A model generated the notes under the pieces. That model searched no databases and was not told the origin of the DNA. It saw nothing but the letters and a program-made list of their open reading frames with translations. DNA of 64,000 nucleotides from JBDHHQ01 sp039586035 (GTDB lineage Bacteria; Gemmatimonadota; Gemmatimonadetes; Longimicrobiales; Gaopeijiaceae), in assembly GCA_039586035.1 (NCBI GenBank), contig JBDHLD010000028.1, forward strand, positions 19,209 to 83,208, given 5' to 3'. The translations under genes were made by a program, and so were the position numbers. This document shows, in pieces, positions 26,171 to 35,281 of this stretch (positions within the stretch are counted from its first letter, which is position 1; every line of letters starts with the position of its first letter).

Positions 26171-27028
26171 GTGAGCGCCACCGAAGGCGGCTCGGTCGCC
26201 GTCGTGGGTCTGGGGCTCATGGGCGGGTCCCTGGCCCGAGCCCTCAGCGACATGCCGGTCGGCCCGGCGGTTCTGGGGTACGACGTTCTTCCAGAGCGGT
26301 CCGCGGCAGCTCTGCGCGCGGGAGCCCTGGACGAGGTGGCGGCCGACCCGCGCACCATCGTGGAGCGTGCCCATGTGGTGGTCTACGCCACGCCTCTCCC
26401 GGTGACGCTGGATCTCATGACCAGGCACCGCAGCCGCTGGCGAGACGACGCGCTCGTCATGGACGTCACCTCCCTCCAGGCGCCGGTGATGAATCGCGCT
26501 GGCGCGCTGGGGATCATGGACCGGTGGATCGGAGCTCACCCCATGGTCGGCGGGGAGGGCAGCGGGTTCGAGGCCGCGCGGGCCGATCTGTTCGCCGATG
26601 GGCACGTTTGGCTGATCGGTGCCGATGAGACCGCCGCCGACCTGGCCCGGCGGGCCGAGGCGTTCTGGCGACGGCTGGGGGCCAGGGTCACGTGGACCGA
26701 CGCCGACAGCCACGACCAGCGTATGGTCCTGGCGAGCCACCTCCCTCAAATCGTCGCGAATCTCCTGGCGGCACGACTTGCGGAGGAGGGCCTGGCCCCC
26801 AGCGAGCTGGGACCGGGCGGACGGGATATGACCCGGCTGGCCGCAAGCTCACCCGAGATGTGGGCACCTCTCATCGAGGTCACGCGCGACCGTCTGGGTG
26901 CGCTCCTCCGCCGCCTGGCGCGCGACCAGGAAAAGCTCGCCAATGCGTTGGATGCCGACGACCTCGCCGCTATTCGGACCCTCATGGCCCGGACCCGCGC
27001 CTGGCGGGAGGACGCGGAGTGGAGCTGA
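26171..27028 (+). CDS. tyrA: Prephenate dehydrogenase
   Basis: 285 residues. The N-terminal NAD-binding motif is VVGLGLMGGSL (11-21); the prephenate dehydrogenase signature GAHPMVGGEGSG and the late SHLPQIVANLLAARL block follow. The enzyme oxidises prephenate to 4-hydroxyphenylpyruvate in tyrosine synthesis. GTG 26171 has GAGAGG just upstream. The stop lies 10 bases inside aroA-cmk, so shikimate-pathway genes are coupled. Confidence 0.9.
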   Translation: MSATEGGSVAVVGLGLMGGSLARALSDMPVGPAVLGYDVLPERSAAALRAGALDEVAADPRTIVERAHVVVYATPLPVTLDLMTRHRSRWRDDALVMDVTSLQAPVMNRAGALGIMDRWIGAHPMVGGEGSGFEAARADLFADGHVWLIGADETAADLARRAEAFWRRLGARVTWTDADSHDQRMVLASHLPQIVANLLAARLAEEGLAPSELGPGGRDMTRLAASSPEMWAPLIEVTRDRLGALLRRLARDQEKLANALDADDLAAIRTLMARTRAWREDAEWS

Positions 27029-29091
27029 CCGTCCCGGGGGACAAGTCGATCTCCCAACGCGCTCTCATCTTCGCTGCGCTCGCCGAGGGGACGAGTCGGC
27101 TGCGCGGCCTGCTGGCCGGTGCCGACCCCCGCTCCACTGCCTCGGTACTCAGGCAGTTGGGCGCCTCGATTCCGCCCCTGCCGCGGGACGGTGCGCCACT
27201 TCAGGTGGAGGGCCTCGGGCTCCGGGGGCTCGATCCCGGCGGCAAGTCGCTCGACTGTGGGAACAGCGGGACGGCGGCTCGGCTGATGATGGGGGTTCTT
27301 GCGGGCCAGGCGGGCGTGGCCACGCTGACGGGAGACGACTCCCTCCGCGGCCGGCCCATGAGGCGGGTGACCGGGCCGCTGACCCTCATGGGCGCCCGTT
27401 TCGAAGAGCTGGAGGAGACCGACTGCCTGCCCATCCGCGTTCGTGGCGGCGCGCTGGGTCCCCTCGAGCACGCCTCGCCCGTCGCCAGTGCCCAGGTCAA
27501 GAGCGCGCTGCTGTTGGCCGGGCTCGTGGGGGGCGCATCCGTGGTCGTCACGGAGCCCGCGCGCTCGCGCGATCACACCGAACGCCTGCTGGCCGTGGTG
27601 GGTGCGCCCCCGGTCTGCCGTCAGACCGAGCTCGGATGGCAGGTACGATCGATGGATCCACCGGGCGCCATCGACCCCCTGGATCTGACCGTGCCGGGGG
27701 ACTTCTCATCGGCCGCGTTCTTCCTGGTGCTGGGACTCCTGGGCGGCGCGGGTTCCCGGCTCACGATGCGCCATGTGGGTTTGAACCCCACGCGAACGGG
27801 GCTGCTGCGAGTCCTGAGACGCATGGGCGCCAGCGTGGACGTAACGGACCCCTGGAGCGCAGGGGCGGGGGAGCCGGCGGGGACGCTCAGCGTGGCGCCC
27901 AGCGGGCTCGCCGGCACGCAGGTGGGAAGTGACGAGGTGCCGGGGCTCATTGACGAGATCCCCATTCTCGCCGTGGCCGCCGCCAGAGCAGAGGGGGCGA
28001 CACGGGTTACGGGGGCCCACGAGCTTCGGCTGAAGGAGACCGACCGGATCCGAGCCCTCGTCGAGAACCTGACGGCGGTTGGCGTGCGGGCCGAGGAGCT
28101 GGATGACGGATTCGAGATCGAGGGGAGCGACCGGCCGCTCGCGGGCCGCGTGCGGGCGTTCGGCGATCACCGGATCGCCATGGCCTTCCAGGTTCTCGGC
28201 GCGCTGCCCGGCAATCGCATCGAGCTGGACGATCCGGCGGTGGCCGGGGTGAGCTTTCCCGGCTTTGCCGCCGTCCTGAGCCAGGTGGGCGCACACGCAC
28301 GCTCGGGAGGCTCCGTGGGAGGCGCCGACGTCGGTGAGGGCGCCCACGTCTCGCGGGCGCGTGACGTCCGGGACGAGGCCCACGCTCGAGCCGGGGTGGA
28401 GAGCCGCGCGCCCGTGGTGACGATCGACGGTCCTGCGGGTTCGGGAAAGTCCACCACGGCGCGCGAGGTCGCGCGCCGCCTCGGTTTCCGCCACCTGGAT
28501 TCAGGCGCGCTTTACCGGGCCATCACCTTCGCTCTCCTCGAGAGGGACATCCGGCCCCAAAGCTGGGAGGACTTGACCCCCACGGACCTGGCGCGTTTCG
28601 AGATCGACCTGGTGCCAGAGGCCGACGGGTTCGAGCTCCGCCTCGAGGGCCGCCGCCTGGATTCCGAGCTCCGGACTCCCGAGGTCACGGCCCACGTCTC
28701 GAAGGTGGCGAGCCTACCGGCCGTACGCAGCTGGCTCCTGGAGCATCAGCACAGCGCGGGGCGGCTGGGCGGCTTGGTAGCGGACGGCAGGGACATGGGG
28801 ACCGTGGTCTTTCCCGATGCCGAGCTCAAGGTCTTCCTCACCGCTGACCTGGAGGAACGGGCGCGCCGTCGCCTTCGTCAGGACACGGGCCGAGAGCCGG
28901 ACGCCGACTCGGTGTCCAGGGAGGCCTCTCGCATCCAACGGAGGGACAGGTTGGACTCGGAGCGGCAGCTCTCGCCCCTGCGACGTCCGGACGATGCCGC
29001 CGTCCTCGACACGACCCGCCTCACGGAACCGGAGCAGGTCGACCGCATCGTGGCCCTCGTTCGGGCCTTGGGGTCATCTGGCGGGGGTTGA
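27019..29091 (+). CDS. AroA-Cmk fusion: EPSP synthase / cytidylate kinase
   Basis: 690 residues in one continuous frame from GTG 27019 (overlapping tyrA). Residues 1-424 are 3-phosphoshikimate 1-carboxyvinyltransferase: VPGDKSISQRAL, DCGNSGTAARLMMG, ASAQVKSALLLAGL, RLKETDRI and GDHRIAMAF. A linker of about 40 residues follows. Residues about 465-690 are cytidylate kinase: P-loop GPAGSGKS (471-478), LDSGALYRAITF, DGRDMGTVVFPDA and RIQRRDRLDS. Fusions of this kind are known in some Betaproteobacteria; here it sits in the tyrA-aroA-cmk-rpsA order. The two activities have no metabolic link, so the fusion probably reflects coupled expression. Confidence 0.92.
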   Translation: MELTVPGDKSISQRALIFAALAEGTSRLRGLLAGADPRSTASVLRQLGASIPPLPRDGAPLQVEGLGLRGLDPGGKSLDCGNSGTAARLMMGVLAGQAGVATLTGDDSLRGRPMRRVTGPLTLMGARFEELEETDCLPIRVRGGALGPLEHASPVASAQVKSALLLAGLVGGASVVVTEPARSRDHTERLLAVVGAPPVCRQTELGWQVRSMDPPGAIDPLDLTVPGDFSSAAFFLVLGLLGGAGSRLTMRHVGLNPTRTGLLRVLRRMGASVDVTDPWSAGAGEPAGTLSVAPSGLAGTQVGSDEVPGLIDEIPILAVAAARAEGATRVTGAHELRLKETDRIRALVENLTAVGVRAEELDDGFEIEGSDRPLAGRVRAFGDHRIAMAFQVLGALPGNRIELDDPAVAGVSFPGFAAVLSQVGAHARSGGSVGGADVGEGAHVSRARDVRDEAHARAGVESRAPVVTIDGPAGSGKSTTAREVARRLGFRHLDSGALYRAITFALLERDIRPQSWEDLTPTDLARFEIDLVPEADGFELRLEGRRLDSELRTPEVTAHVSKVASLPAVRSWLLEHQHSAGRLGGLVADGRDMGTVVFPDAELKVFLTADLEERARRRLRQDTGREPDADSVSREASRIQRRDRLDSERQLSPLRRPDDAAVLDTTRLTEPEQVDRIVALVRALGSSGGG

Positions 29092-29142
29092 TCACCGCTC
29101 GAGGGCCTGCTCGTTCCCAGGGAGAGGCAGGCGTACCAGGGC

Positions 29143-29171
29143 TTGACCTCCCCATTCTGCACCCGTAGCTT
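29143..29171 (+). promoter_or_regulatory. Probable rpsA promoter
   Basis: TTGACC (29143-29148) and TAGCTT (29166-29171) are separated by 17 bases, about 200 bases before the rpsA start. The -35 is strong and the -10 weak. It would place the leader hairpin at 29247-29286 inside the transcript. Confidence 0.45.
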
Positions 29172-29246
29172 ACTCCTGCTAAACACCCGCCATCCGGCGC
29201 GATGAAGGCCGACAGGGCGGGCCGCGGTGTCGTGGGAGGTACTCAC

Positions 29247-29290
29247 GGCCCGAAGGGCCACGGAGGTGCGTCACGCACTTCGGGCCTTTT
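29247..29290 (+). terminator. Terminator-like hairpin in the rpsA leader
   Basis: GGCCCGAAG (29247-29255) pairs perfectly with CTTCGGGCC (29278-29286), followed at once by TTTTCTT. The loop contains GTGC/GCAC that can form a second small stem. It ends about 86 bases before the rpsA ATG. It can end transcripts from tyrA-aroA-cmk, or act as an attenuator of rpsA. Confidence 0.65.
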
Positions 29291-29375
29291 CTTCATTCCA
29301 CCCGAACCCGGAACGGGGCACCCAACCCTGCCCGGCACAGAGGCCGCGCCTCCGACGGCGACGGACCGAGACATC

Positions 29376-31757
29376 ATGAGCGAGCACCACGAAGAGATCC
29401 AGCCCGACGCCGAGCCCCTCAGCGCCGACGTCAGCGACGCCCCGACAGACGGTCCCGAAGAAGCGGCCACCGAAGCTCCGGTCGCGGAGGTAACCGCAGA
29501 GGCGTCCAACGGCGGTCCCGAACAGAGCGACGGAACCCCCGCAGTCCCGGAGGCCGAGGAGGAACGGAGTCCGGCCCCCACGAACACGGCGACGCTCGAC
29601 GCGCAGGCGGAAGCCGCGCGGCTCGGGATCTCGCCCGAGCTCCTCCTCGACCCCTACGGCGACGAAGAGCTGGACGTGTCCCGCGAGGACTTCGAGGCGC
29701 TCCTGTCCCAGCATCAGGACACGATCGGCGAGTTCCGCGAAGGGGAGATCGTAAACGCCACCGTGCTGCGGGTCACCGATTCGTCGGTGATCCTGGAGTT
29801 CGGCGGCAAGAGCGAGGGCTCCGTCGCCCGGGACGAGTTCAAGGATCCCGAGGGCATAGAGCCCGGCCAGGCGGTGGAGGTTCTGCTCGAGAGCCTGGAG
29901 AACGACGACGGCGTCGTCGTCCTGTCCAAGAAGAAGGCCGACTTCCTCCGCGTCTGGGAGAAGATCAAGGACGCCCACGAGAGCGACCAGCCCGTGAAGG
30001 GCACGCTGGTACGCAAGATCAAGGGCGGCGTGACCGTCGACCTGATGGGCGTGGACGCGTTCCTGCCTGGCTCTCAGATCGCCCTGCGCCGGGTCCCGAA
30101 CATCGAGGACCTGATCGGCGAGGTCTACAAGTTCAAGATCATCAAGCTGAACAAGCGCCGCCGAAACATCGTCGTGTCGCGGCGGGTGATCCTGGAGGCC
30201 GAGCGGGAGAAGAAGCGCGAGACCCTGGTCAAGGAGCTCATCGTGGGCCAGGTCCGGGACGGTGTGGTCAAGAACATCACCGACTTCGGCGCCTTCATCG
30301 ACCTGGGTGGCCTGGACGGGCTGCTCCACATCACGGACATGTCCTGGGGCCGGGTGGGCCACCCCTCCGAGGTGGTCAACATCGGCGACACGCTGGACGT
30401 GAAGGTCTTGGACATCGACTGGGAGCGGGAGCGGATCTCCCTCGGATACAAGCAGCTTCTGCCCTATCCCTGGACCGACATCGACAAGAAGTACCCCGTG
30501 GGCTCTCGCGTCCGCGGCAAGGTGGTGTCGATCACCAACTACGGGGCGTTCGTCGAGCTGGAGAAGGGCGTCGAGGGCCTGGTCCACATCTCCGAGATGT
30601 CCTGGACCCGGAACGTCCGGCACCCCTCGAAGCTGGTATCCATCGGCGACGAGATCGAAGCCGTCGTGCTCAAGGTGGATCCGGATGACGAGAAGATCTC
30701 CCTCGGCATGAAGCAGATCGAGGAGGATCCGTGGCTCGCGTTGCCGCTCAAGTATCCCACGGGTACGACGCTGGCGGGCACGGTCCGGAACCTCACGTCT
30801 TTCGGCGCGTTCGTGGAGATCGAGCCCGGTATCGACGGACTGGTGCACGTCTCGGACATGAGCTGGACCAAGCGGGTCGAGCATCCCAGCGAGGTCGTGC
30901 AGAAGGGCGAGGACGTCAAGGTGATGGTCCTCGACGTGGATGCCGAGAACAAACGCATCTCCCTGGGGATCAAGCAGCTTCTCGACGATCCGTGGCCCGC
31001 CATTTCGGAGCGGTTCCAGGCGGGCGTCGAGTCGGCGGGCAGCGTGGTACGCGTACAGGACAAGGGCCTGGTCGTGGATCTGGGCGACGACATCGAAGGC
31101 TTCGTGCCCGGGTCCCACGCCGGTATCGAGGATCCGTCCCGCCTCGAGGAATACTACGAGGGCGGTGATCCGGTGGACCTGAGGGTGATCGAGTCCGACG
31201 CCGCGAACCGGCGGATCGTCCTCGAGACCACCGTCGAGCCGACGCGCAAGCCGCCGAAGCCGGAAGCTCCCGTCGAAGTGGAAGCCGAGCCGGCGGAGGA
31301 GGCCGAAGCGCCCGGAACGGAGGCTGCGGCGCCGGCGGACGAGGCCGTAGTCGCGGCGGCCGTCGCCGACGGGGCCGAGGAGGCGGAGCCTGAGCCCACG
31401 GCGGAGGCCGAGGCAGCGCCCGAGGCTGTGGAGGAGGAGGCGGCGCCCCAGGCCCAGGCCGAGGAGGTCGAGCCCACCGCGGAGGTCGAGGCGGCCGAGG
31501 CAGAGGCTGCACCCGAGGAGGCTGCGCCCGAGGTCGAGGCCTCGGAGGTCGAGCCCACCGCGGAGGCCGAGGCGGCCGAAGCAGAGGCTGCACCCGAGGA
31601 GGCTGCGCCCGAGGTCGAGGCTGCAGAGGAGGAAGCTGCGCCCGAGGCCGAGGCTGCCACGGAGGCCGAAGTAGAGCCTGCCGCCGAGGCGGCAGAGGCC
31701 GAACCGGTCGCCGAAGCCGACGAGGCGGAAGCCGAGGAAGAGGAAAGCAAGGCGTAG
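29376..31757 (+). CDS. rpsA: 30S ribosomal protein S1, with long acidic extensions
   Basis: 793 residues, against about 560 in E. coli. Six S1 domains follow from about residue 118 to 615; domains 3-5 are the closely similar FGAF(I/V) type with HI(T/S)(D/E)MSW. The N-terminal 115 residues are acidic and low complexity. The C-terminal 170 residues are almost only Glu, Ala, Pro and Val, with a 27-residue tandem repeat (DNA 31464-31625). S1 binds mRNA on the 30S subunit and aids initiation. ATG 29376 is chosen as the first start in the frame that follows the leader hairpin. The acidic tail might contact basic partners; this is speculation. Confidence 0.92.
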   Translation: MSEHHEEIQPDAEPLSADVSDAPTDGPEEAATEAPVAEVTAEASNGGPEQSDGTPAVPEAEEERSPAPTNTATLDAQAEAARLGISPELLLDPYGDEELDVSREDFEALLSQHQDTIGEFREGEIVNATVLRVTDSSVILEFGGKSEGSVARDEFKDPEGIEPGQAVEVLLESLENDDGVVVLSKKKADFLRVWEKIKDAHESDQPVKGTLVRKIKGGVTVDLMGVDAFLPGSQIALRRVPNIEDLIGEVYKFKIIKLNKRRRNIVVSRRVILEAEREKKRETLVKELIVGQVRDGVVKNITDFGAFIDLGGLDGLLHITDMSWGRVGHPSEVVNIGDTLDVKVLDIDWERERISLGYKQLLPYPWTDIDKKYPVGSRVRGKVVSITNYGAFVELEKGVEGLVHISEMSWTRNVRHPSKLVSIGDEIEAVVLKVDPDDEKISLGMKQIEEDPWLALPLKYPTGTTLAGTVRNLTSFGAFVEIEPGIDGLVHVSDMSWTKRVEHPSEVVQKGEDVKVMVLDVDAENKRISLGIKQLLDDPWPAISERFQAGVESAGSVVRVQDKGLVVDLGDDIEGFVPGSHAGIEDPSRLEEYYEGGDPVDLRVIESDAANRRIVLETTVEPTRKPPKPEAPVEVEAEPAEEAEAPGTEAAAPADEAVVAAAVADGAEEAEPEPTAEAEAAPEAVEEEAAPQAQAEEVEPTAEVEAAEAEAAPEEAAPEVEASEVEPTAEAEAAEAEAAPEEAAPEVEAAEEEAAPEAEAATEAEVEPAAEAAEAEPVAEADEAEAEEEESKA
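31464..31625 (+). repeat. Tandem 81-base repeat in the rpsA tail
   Basis: Two direct copies (31464-31544 and 31545-31625) encode EVEPTAE(V/A)EAAEAEAAPEEAA and more, 27 residues each. They differ at only a few bases. The repeat keeps frame and looks like a recent duplication within a low-complexity acidic segment. Confidence 0.85.
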
Positions 31758-31802
31758 CGCAAGCGCCTCTGGCCGATTCCCGTTGGCCGGCATACCCTTA
31801 GA

Positions 31803-31831
31803 CCGCCCGGACGCCTGGTGCGTCCGGGCGG
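31803..31831 (+). terminator. Intrinsic terminator after rpsA
   Basis: CCGCCCGGACGC and GCGTCCGGGCGG form a perfect 12-base stem around a CTGGT loop, followed by TTCTCGTT. It sits 45 bases after the rpsA stop. Confidence 0.8.
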
Positions 31832-31858
31832 TTCTCGTTACCCCGACAGACCCACGCA

Positions 31859-33709
31859 ATGGCGATGGCTGAGCCCCCCCCAAAGAACCGGCTACGCTCC
31901 CACTCCAAGGCACCGTCGTGGACCTGGCTCTCGAGTCTGTGGCTGTTGGTCCTGCTTCTCCTGGTCTCGTGCCGATCTGTCGGGGGCCCGCGCCCGGCGG
32001 CGACCGTAGCGGAGGACTCCGACCCGCCGATCGAGACCGGCACGAGCTCGCCCGCTGCCGATTCGGCTGCGGCGGCGCTCATGGCGCGCGCCGAAGAGGC
32101 GTCGGCAGAGGCCCGTTGGAGCGACGCCGCGACGGCTGCGGCCGAGGTCGTGGCGCGGTATCCCACGGCCCGCATGTCGAGCCGCTCGCTCCCGGTCCTG
32201 GCCACCGCGCTGTTGGCCCTGGAGGACTTCGGTGAAGCGCTGGCGGTCGCGGATCGATATGGGGCGCTGTTCGCCCGCACAGATCCGAGGGCCGGCCGGG
32301 GAGCAGTACTGGGTGCCCAAGCCCTACTGGGACAGGAGGCCAACGACGCCGCCGCGACCCGGTTGCTAGCCGCCACACCGGAGGCTCTGGCGAACGTGCA
32401 AGAAGAGGCGATGGAGCTGATGCGCGTCGCCTCGGCCCGGCTCACCAACGAGAGTCTCGCCGCCGTTGTCGAAAGCGCGCCCTCCACTCCGCTGAGCGCT
32501 CCCCTTCTGATCGAGCGCGCGCTGGCCTTGTACTACGACGGCCAGACCGCCGAAGCGGAAGCGCTGGCCCGAAGAGCCCGGGAGGTGGGTGCCTCGGGAC
32601 CGGAGTCCGAGACCGCGAACGCGATCCTGAGTGGCGATGTCGAGGCATCCGTAGGGGTACTGCCTGTCCTGGGCGCCATGTTGGCGGAGACGGGATCCCC
32701 GGGTCTGCAGGAATTCTCCCGGCTGATTCGTGAGGGAATCGAGGTCGCCGTCCAGGTTCACGCCGACCAATCTCGTCGGCCCGTCCGTCTGTCCGTGATG
32801 GACGATCGCGGGAGCCCGGACGCCGCCGATGCGGTCGTGCGCCGACTTGAGGAGGAGGGTGCCCTCGGTGTGGTGGGGCCGCTACTGAACACCTCCCTGA
32901 TGGCTGCGGCGCCCGCCCGCCTCCGGTCCGCGGTACTGGTTTCGCCGACTGCTCGGAACCTTCCACCGGAACAGTCGGGCGTCTATTCGCTGTCTGGACC
33001 GGACCCGGGCGCGGCACGAGCCCTGGCCGAGTATGTCCGGGATCAGGGCTTCCGGCGTGTCGTCGTGCTCCGACCCGCTACCGAAGAGGCGATCCTGGAG
33101 GCGCAGGTATTCCGAGACGTGCTGGCGGAATCCGGCATGGTCATCTCGCACGAGATGGCGTACGACTCGGGGGCGACCTTCTTCCAGGAGTCACTCAGCG
33201 AAGTGGCGGAGATGCTCCCGGACGCGCTCGTGCTGCCCCTGCCGGCGTCGGACGTGGAGCTCGTGGCTCCGCAGATCACGTTCTTCGGCCTGGACACGCT
33301 GGGGATACAGATGCTGGGGACCTCGGGCTGGGCCGCCGAGTCCGTCGTCAACGACGTCGACGCACGCCATACCATCGGGGTCGTGGCGGCCGCTGCGGTG
33401 GTGCCGGGACGCCCCACGCCCGGGCAGGAACGCTTCACGACGGAGTACGAGACTCGCCTGCGCAAGACACTGCGGAGCTCGGTGCCGGCTCTCGGCCACG
33501 ATGCGGCGGCCCTGCTGCTGGAAGCTCACCGGATCAGCGGCGCACGCAACGGTGAGGAGCTCGCGGCTGCGTTCGAGAAAATCAGTGGCTTTTCAGGCGC
33601 AACGGGGCTGCTGTCGGTGCAGGATGGACGCGTCGTGCGGGCTCACCACCTCGTCCGCTACGACTCCACGGGTGTGTTGGCGCCGCTGACGCCCGAGGCC
33701 CGGCGCTGA
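31859..33709 (+). CDS. LpoA-like penicillin-binding protein activator lipoprotein
   Basis: 616 residues. A lipoprotein signal with Cys38 (LLLLVSC) is followed by an Ala-rich helical, TPR-like region (about 60-265). A periplasmic-binding-protein fold then runs from 275 to the end: SVMDDRGSPDAADAVVRRLEEEGALGVVGPL, and RALAEYVRDQGFRRVVVL. This TPR plus type I binding fold is the layout of LpoA, which activates PBP1A in Proteobacteria. Branched-chain amino-acid-binding-like proteins share the fold, so the role in wall synthesis is inference. Its stop overlaps the carboxylase gene start (TGATG). Confidence 0.7.
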   Translation: MAMAEPPPKNRLRSHSKAPSWTWLSSLWLLVLLLLVSCRSVGGPRPAATVAEDSDPPIETGTSSPAADSAAAALMARAEEASAEARWSDAATAAAEVVARYPTARMSSRSLPVLATALLALEDFGEALAVADRYGALFARTDPRAGRGAVLGAQALLGQEANDAAATRLLAATPEALANVQEEAMELMRVASARLTNESLAAVVESAPSTPLSAPLLIERALALYYDGQTAEAEALARRAREVGASGPESETANAILSGDVEASVGVLPVLGAMLAETGSPGLQEFSRLIREGIEVAVQVHADQSRRPVRLSVMDDRGSPDAADAVVRRLEEEGALGVVGPLLNTSLMAAAPARLRSAVLVSPTARNLPPEQSGVYSLSGPDPGAARALAEYVRDQGFRRVVVLRPATEEAILEAQVFRDVLAESGMVISHEMAYDSGATFFQESLSEVAEMLPDALVLPLPASDVELVAPQITFFGLDTLGIQMLGTSGWAAESVVNDVDARHTIGVVAAAAVVPGRPTPGQERFTTEYETRLRKTLRSSVPALGHDAAALLLEAHRISGARNGEELAAAFEKISGFSGATGLLSVQDGRVVRAHHLVRYDSTGVLAPLTPEARR

Positions 33710-35259
33710 TGTCCATCCAGGAGAAGCTAGACCGGCTGCTCGAGCTGCGGGAGCAGGCGGAGCAGGGCGGCGGCGAAAAGCGATTGGCGGCTCAGCATGC
33801 CCGGGGTAAGCTGTCCGCTCGTGAGCGGGTCGCCCTGCTGGCCGACGAAGGGTCGTTCGTGGAGCTCGATCGCTTCGTCACCCATCGAGCGTCCGACTTC
33901 GGGCTGGCGGAGCGGAGGGTGCTGGGGGATGGGGTCGTCACCGGCTACTGCACCGTCCACGGGCGTCTCGTCTACGTCTACGCGCAGGACTTCACCGTGT
34001 TCGGCGGGTCCCTCTCGGAAGCCCATGCCGAGAAGATCGTCAAGCTCCAGGAGCTGTCCCTCAAGAACGGGGCCCCCATCATCGGGCTCAGCGACTCCGG
34101 GGGAGCCCGCATCCAAGAAGGCGTGGTATCGCTGGGTGGGTACGCCGACATCTTCCTCCGCAACACGCTGGCCTCCGGGGTCGTGCCGCAGATCAGCGTG
34201 ATCCTGGGCCCGTGCGCGGGCGGCGCCGTCTATTCACCGGCCATCACCGACTTCGTCTACATGGTCCGGGGCACGAGCTACATGTTCGTGACCGGGCCCA
34301 ACGTGGTGAAGACGGTCACTCACGAAGACATCGACATGGAGAGCCTGGGCGGGGCCGACGTCCACAGCGAAACCTCGGGGGTGTCGCACTTCGCCTTCGA
34401 CTCCGAGCCCGAGTGCCTGGAGGCGGTTCGAGAGCTCTTCCGTTTCGTGCCACAGAACAACGCAACGCCACCCCCTGCGGGGCCGGGGACCGATCCGGCC
34501 GACCGCCAGGATCAGATATTGCTCGAGATCGTGCCGGATAACCCCAATAAGCCGTATGACATGCACGATGTCATCGGCGCCATAGTGGACGACGCCGGCT
34601 TCTATGAAGTCCATGCGGGCTTCGCCCGGAACCTCATTACCGGATTCGCCCACCTCGGCGGGCACTCGGTCGGCATCGTCGCCAACCAGCCGGCCGTGCT
34701 GGCCGGGGTGTTGGACATCGATTCCGCCGTGAAGGGCGCGCGGTTCGTCCGCTTCTGCGATGCCTTCAACATCCCGCTGGTGGTGTTCGAGGACGTCCCG
34801 GGATTCCTGCCCGGCGTGGCCCAAGAGCACGGGGGGATCATCCGACACGGCGCCAAGCTCCTCTACGCCTTCTGCGAGGCCACCGTCCCCAAGCTCACGG
34901 TCATCACCCGCAAGGCATACGGGGGCGCATACGACGTCATGAACTCGAAGCATATCCGCGGGGACGTGAACCTGGCCTGGCCCACGGCGGAGATCGCGGT
35001 GATGGGCCCGAAGGGCGCGGTGGAGATCCTCTTCCGCAAGGAGATCGCTCAGGCCGACGACCCTGAGGCCGCTACCGAGGCCCGCATCGAGGAGTACCGC
35101 GAGAAGTTCGCTCACCCCTACGTGGCCGCTGCCCGCGGATATGTCGACGACGTCATCGATCCACGCGAGACCCGGCCACGCCTGATCAGCGCGTTGGACA
35201 TGCTCCGCGACAAACGAGACGTCAACCCACCCAAGAAGCACGGCAACGTGCCGCTCTAG
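33709..35259 (+). CDS. pccB: Propionyl-CoA carboxylase, carboxyltransferase (beta) subunit
   Basis: 516 residues, normal length. Carboxyltransferase N-domain (LSDSGGARIQEGV, LGPCAGGAVYSPA) and C-domain (FEDVPGFLPGVAQEHGGIIRHGAKLLYA, ITRKAYGGAYDVMNSKH) are complete. The residue in GGAYDVM is Asp409, aligned to the Asp that favours propionyl-CoA over acetyl-CoA in the Streptomyces enzyme. With the biotin carboxylase, biotin carrier and methylmalonyl-CoA mutase genes that follow, this marks a propionyl-CoA to succinyl-CoA route. Specificity by one residue is good but not proof. Confidence 0.88.
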   Translation: MSIQEKLDRLLELREQAEQGGGEKRLAAQHARGKLSARERVALLADEGSFVELDRFVTHRASDFGLAERRVLGDGVVTGYCTVHGRLVYVYAQDFTVFGGSLSEAHAEKIVKLQELSLKNGAPIIGLSDSGGARIQEGVVSLGGYADIFLRNTLASGVVPQISVILGPCAGGAVYSPAITDFVYMVRGTSYMFVTGPNVVKTVTHEDIDMESLGGADVHSETSGVSHFAFDSEPECLEAVRELFRFVPQNNATPPPAGPGTDPADRQDQILLEIVPDNPNKPYDMHDVIGAIVDDAGFYEVHAGFARNLITGFAHLGGHSVGIVANQPAVLAGVLDIDSAVKGARFVRFCDAFNIPLVVFEDVPGFLPGVAQEHGGIIRHGAKLLYAFCEATVPKLTVITRKAYGGAYDVMNSKHIRGDVNLAWPTAEIAVMGPKGAVEILFRKEIAQADDPEAATEARIEEYREKFAHPYVAAARGYVDDVIDPRETRPRLISALDMLRDKRDVNPPKKHGNVPL

Positions 35260-35281
35260 CCCTCGTCGAGCCCCCTGTGCC

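Noticed and set aside
29271..31913. 880-residue open frame antisense to rpsA
   Set aside because: It mirrors the GC-biased rpsA frame, is very rich in His, Leu, Asp and Arg, and has no domain.
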